DNA from: JBQTHI01 sp052390035
GTDB lineage: Bacteria > Actinomycetota > Acidimicrobiia > Spongiisociales > ZC4RG35
Direction: 5' to 3'
NCBI GenBank assembly: GCA_052390035.1
Contig: JBQTHI010000167.1
Span: 1 to 14,387 of the forward strand
Length of the DNA: 14,387 bases
Positions 13,111 to 14,387 of this stretch are shown here, piece by piece (within the stretch, counting starts at the first letter, position 1; the number at the start of each line of letters is the position of its first letter). The notes beneath the pieces were generated by a model that saw only the letters and a list, made by a program, of their open reading frames with translations, was not told the DNA's origin and ran no database searches. Position numbers and translations under genes: made by a program.

Positions 13111-14387
13111 TCAGTAGCTCCTCTGGTACCGGTTGCGAAGCAAGACCGCGGTGGCGTTGAGGGCGAGCAACAGCACAAGCAGGACCAGGATGGCAGCAGC
13201 CGCCAAGTGCTGAAACTCGGGCTGGGGTCGTGACGCCCATTGAAAGATCTGTATGGGGAGCACCGTGAACTTCGAGAACGGCCCGCTGGGATCCTGGGTC
13301 ACATAGGTCGACGCCCCCACCACCACCAGGGGAGCCGTCTCACCGAAGGCCCGGGCCATCGCCAGGATGGTTCCGGTGAGGATGCCGGGCGCGGCGTTGG
13401 GAAGAACGTGGCTGCGTATGGTCTGCCATTTACTGGCACCCAGGGCAAATCCCGCTCGACGCAACGTTTGGGGTACGGCCCTGATGGCTTCCTGACTGCT
13501 GATGATCACCACCGGTAGCACCAACAGGCCGAGAGTCAGTCCGGCAGAGAGGATGGTGCGCCCGTTGGCGACCGTCCCCGCCTGGCGAACTCCGAGACTG
13601 GAGCCGCTGGTGATGGGCTCGAGGACCCGAACAAAGACGGCCAGACCCAACATCCCATAGATGATCGAAGGAACCCCGGCCAGATTGTTGATGTTGGTGC
13701 GAATCAGGCGGTTGACCCGATTGTTCCCGGCGTATTCCTCCAGATAGACCGCCGCCGCCACTCCCACCGGAAACGCAAACAGGATGGTGATGCCAAGGAC
13801 CCACAAGGACCCGAAGATGGCGGTCCGTATCCCCGCCACCTCCGCTTCTGGATCTTGCGGTGATCGAACGAAGGCCGGAGTGACCCATGAGCGGAACTCC
13901 AGACGAGAGTCGGGGTAGAAGGAGGCTCGAATCGCCTCGATCTCACCTCGCCGGACCAATGACTCAACCAGGTTCCAGGTGGCAACAATCTTGGGTTGGA
14001 TCACCCTGGCGACCACCAATCGGTGAACCGACGGTTGGTCACGAGCAGGCAGGGTGCACCCGGCGGTGGGTGCCTGACCTGAGCAGAGTGCCGCCCAGCT
14101 GGCTTCGGGCTCGAACACGAGTCGATCCTCGAAGAACCGCTGCTCGCGCTCGAGGCGCCTCCCAGCGTTCGTTGACACGTGTCGCTCGAGCAGAGCGACC
14201 AGAGCATCCTTCTCAACAAGCTCCAACGGGGTGTCCTCCGGCAAACCCAGCTCGGCGGCAAGGGCCTCGGGAGCGATGGTGGCCTCGATCGCGACGAGAC
14301 CGAACGATTGGTTAACGACGGTGTAGAGCAGAGTGAGGAGGGCTAGGACGGAAACCACCAGGGCTCCGAGAAACGCCAACCGAAAGA
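13111..14387 (-). CDS. pstA: Phosphate ABC transporter permease PstA with enlarged periplasmic loop (5' end cut by window edge)
   Basis: Membrane permease forming the phosphate channel, with PstC expected just outside the window. The frame runs to the right edge; a TTG at 14379 could start it, but the first helix begins almost at once and family members have residues before it, so the true start is probably beyond the edge. The visible 422 residues after that TTG are longer than the roughly 280-300 of classic PstA. TM1 (about residues 3-25) is followed by about 155 soluble residues (two Cys near 100-108). The usual core starts at about 185: AIFGSLWVLGITILFAFPVGVAAAVYLEEYAG, NINNLAGVPSIIYGMLGL, the EAA-type loop AIRAVPQTLRRAGFALGASKW with LPNAAPGILTG, and GETAPLVVVGA. 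Some PstA proteins carry such a large domain after TM1 (as in the DUF3333 group); whether this insert is homologous is not known. Confidence 0.92.
   Translation of the reverse strand, partial: FRLAFLGALVVSVLALLTLLYTVVNQSFGLVAIEATIAPEALAAELGLPEDTPLELVEKDALVALLERHVSTNAGRRLEREQRFFEDRLVFEPEASWAALCSGQAPTAGCTLPARDQPSVHRLVVARVIQPKIVATWNLVESLVRRGEIEAIRASFYPDSRLEFRSWVTPAFVRSPQDPEAEVAGIRTAIFGSLWVLGITILFAFPVGVAAAVYLEEYAGNNRVNRLIRTNINNLAGVPSIIYGMLGLAVFVRVLEPITSGSSLGVRQAGTVANGRTILSAGLTLGLLVLPVVIISSQEAIRAVPQTLRRAGFALGASKWQTIRSHVLPNAAPGILTGTILAMARAFGETAPLVVVGASTYVTQDPSGPFSKFTVLPIQIFQWASRPQPEFQHLAAAAILVLLVLLLALNATAVLLRNRYQRSY

Overview
The window is a high-G+C bacterial chromosome segment, most likely from an actinobacterium. 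That assignment is inferred from the strong G/C bias at third codon positions, GTG/TTG starts, substrate-binding lipoproteins with Ala/Thr/Pro/Gly-rich linkers, and a pstA-pstB-phoU-regulator-kinase order. A lineage such as Acidimicrobiia would fit, but no marker gene proves it. There is no rRNA, tRNA, CRISPR array, insertion sequence or phage gene that I can see. Apart from one small plus-strand island, everything is transcribed from the minus strand.

Right to left, in the direction of transcription: (1) 14387-9222 is a phosphate block, pstA (cut by the window edge) - pstB - phoU - phoB/regX3-type response regulator - phoR/senX3-type histidine kinase. Every junction overlaps or abuts, so it is almost certainly one operon joining the high-affinity Pst transporter to its PhoU-gated two-component system. 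(2) 9120-6672 is a compact polar amino acid ABC importer: lipoprotein binding protein, HisM/GlnP-type permease and GlnQ-type ATPase. The ATPase frame is broken by a single in-frame TAA codon, with both halves otherwise intact and still in phase. (3) 6615-4750 is dxs, the first enzyme of the MEP isoprenoid pathway, 56 nt downstream of the ATPase. (4) 3734-4742 (plus strand) holds an ECF-type sigma factor overlapped by a small single-span membrane protein. That small gene also ends at a TAA whose frame continues as coding-like sequence for 54 more codons, stopping 7 nt before the convergent dxs stop. (5) 3551-1 is a second amino acid importer of the Aap/general L-amino-acid type: lipoprotein AapJ, permease AapQ and permease AapM, the last cut by the left edge. 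Its ATPase would be expected just outside the window.

The most notable structures beyond the genes are these. Two in-frame TAA interruptions lie within about 2.7 kb. Strong GC-rich hairpins sit at the equivalent position, between binding-protein and permease genes, in both amino acid operons. A perfect palindrome lies in the divergent region between the Aap operon and the sigma factor. PstA carries a large soluble insert after its first membrane helix. I found no clearly new defence or mobile system; most of the window is ordinary transport, regulation and metabolism.
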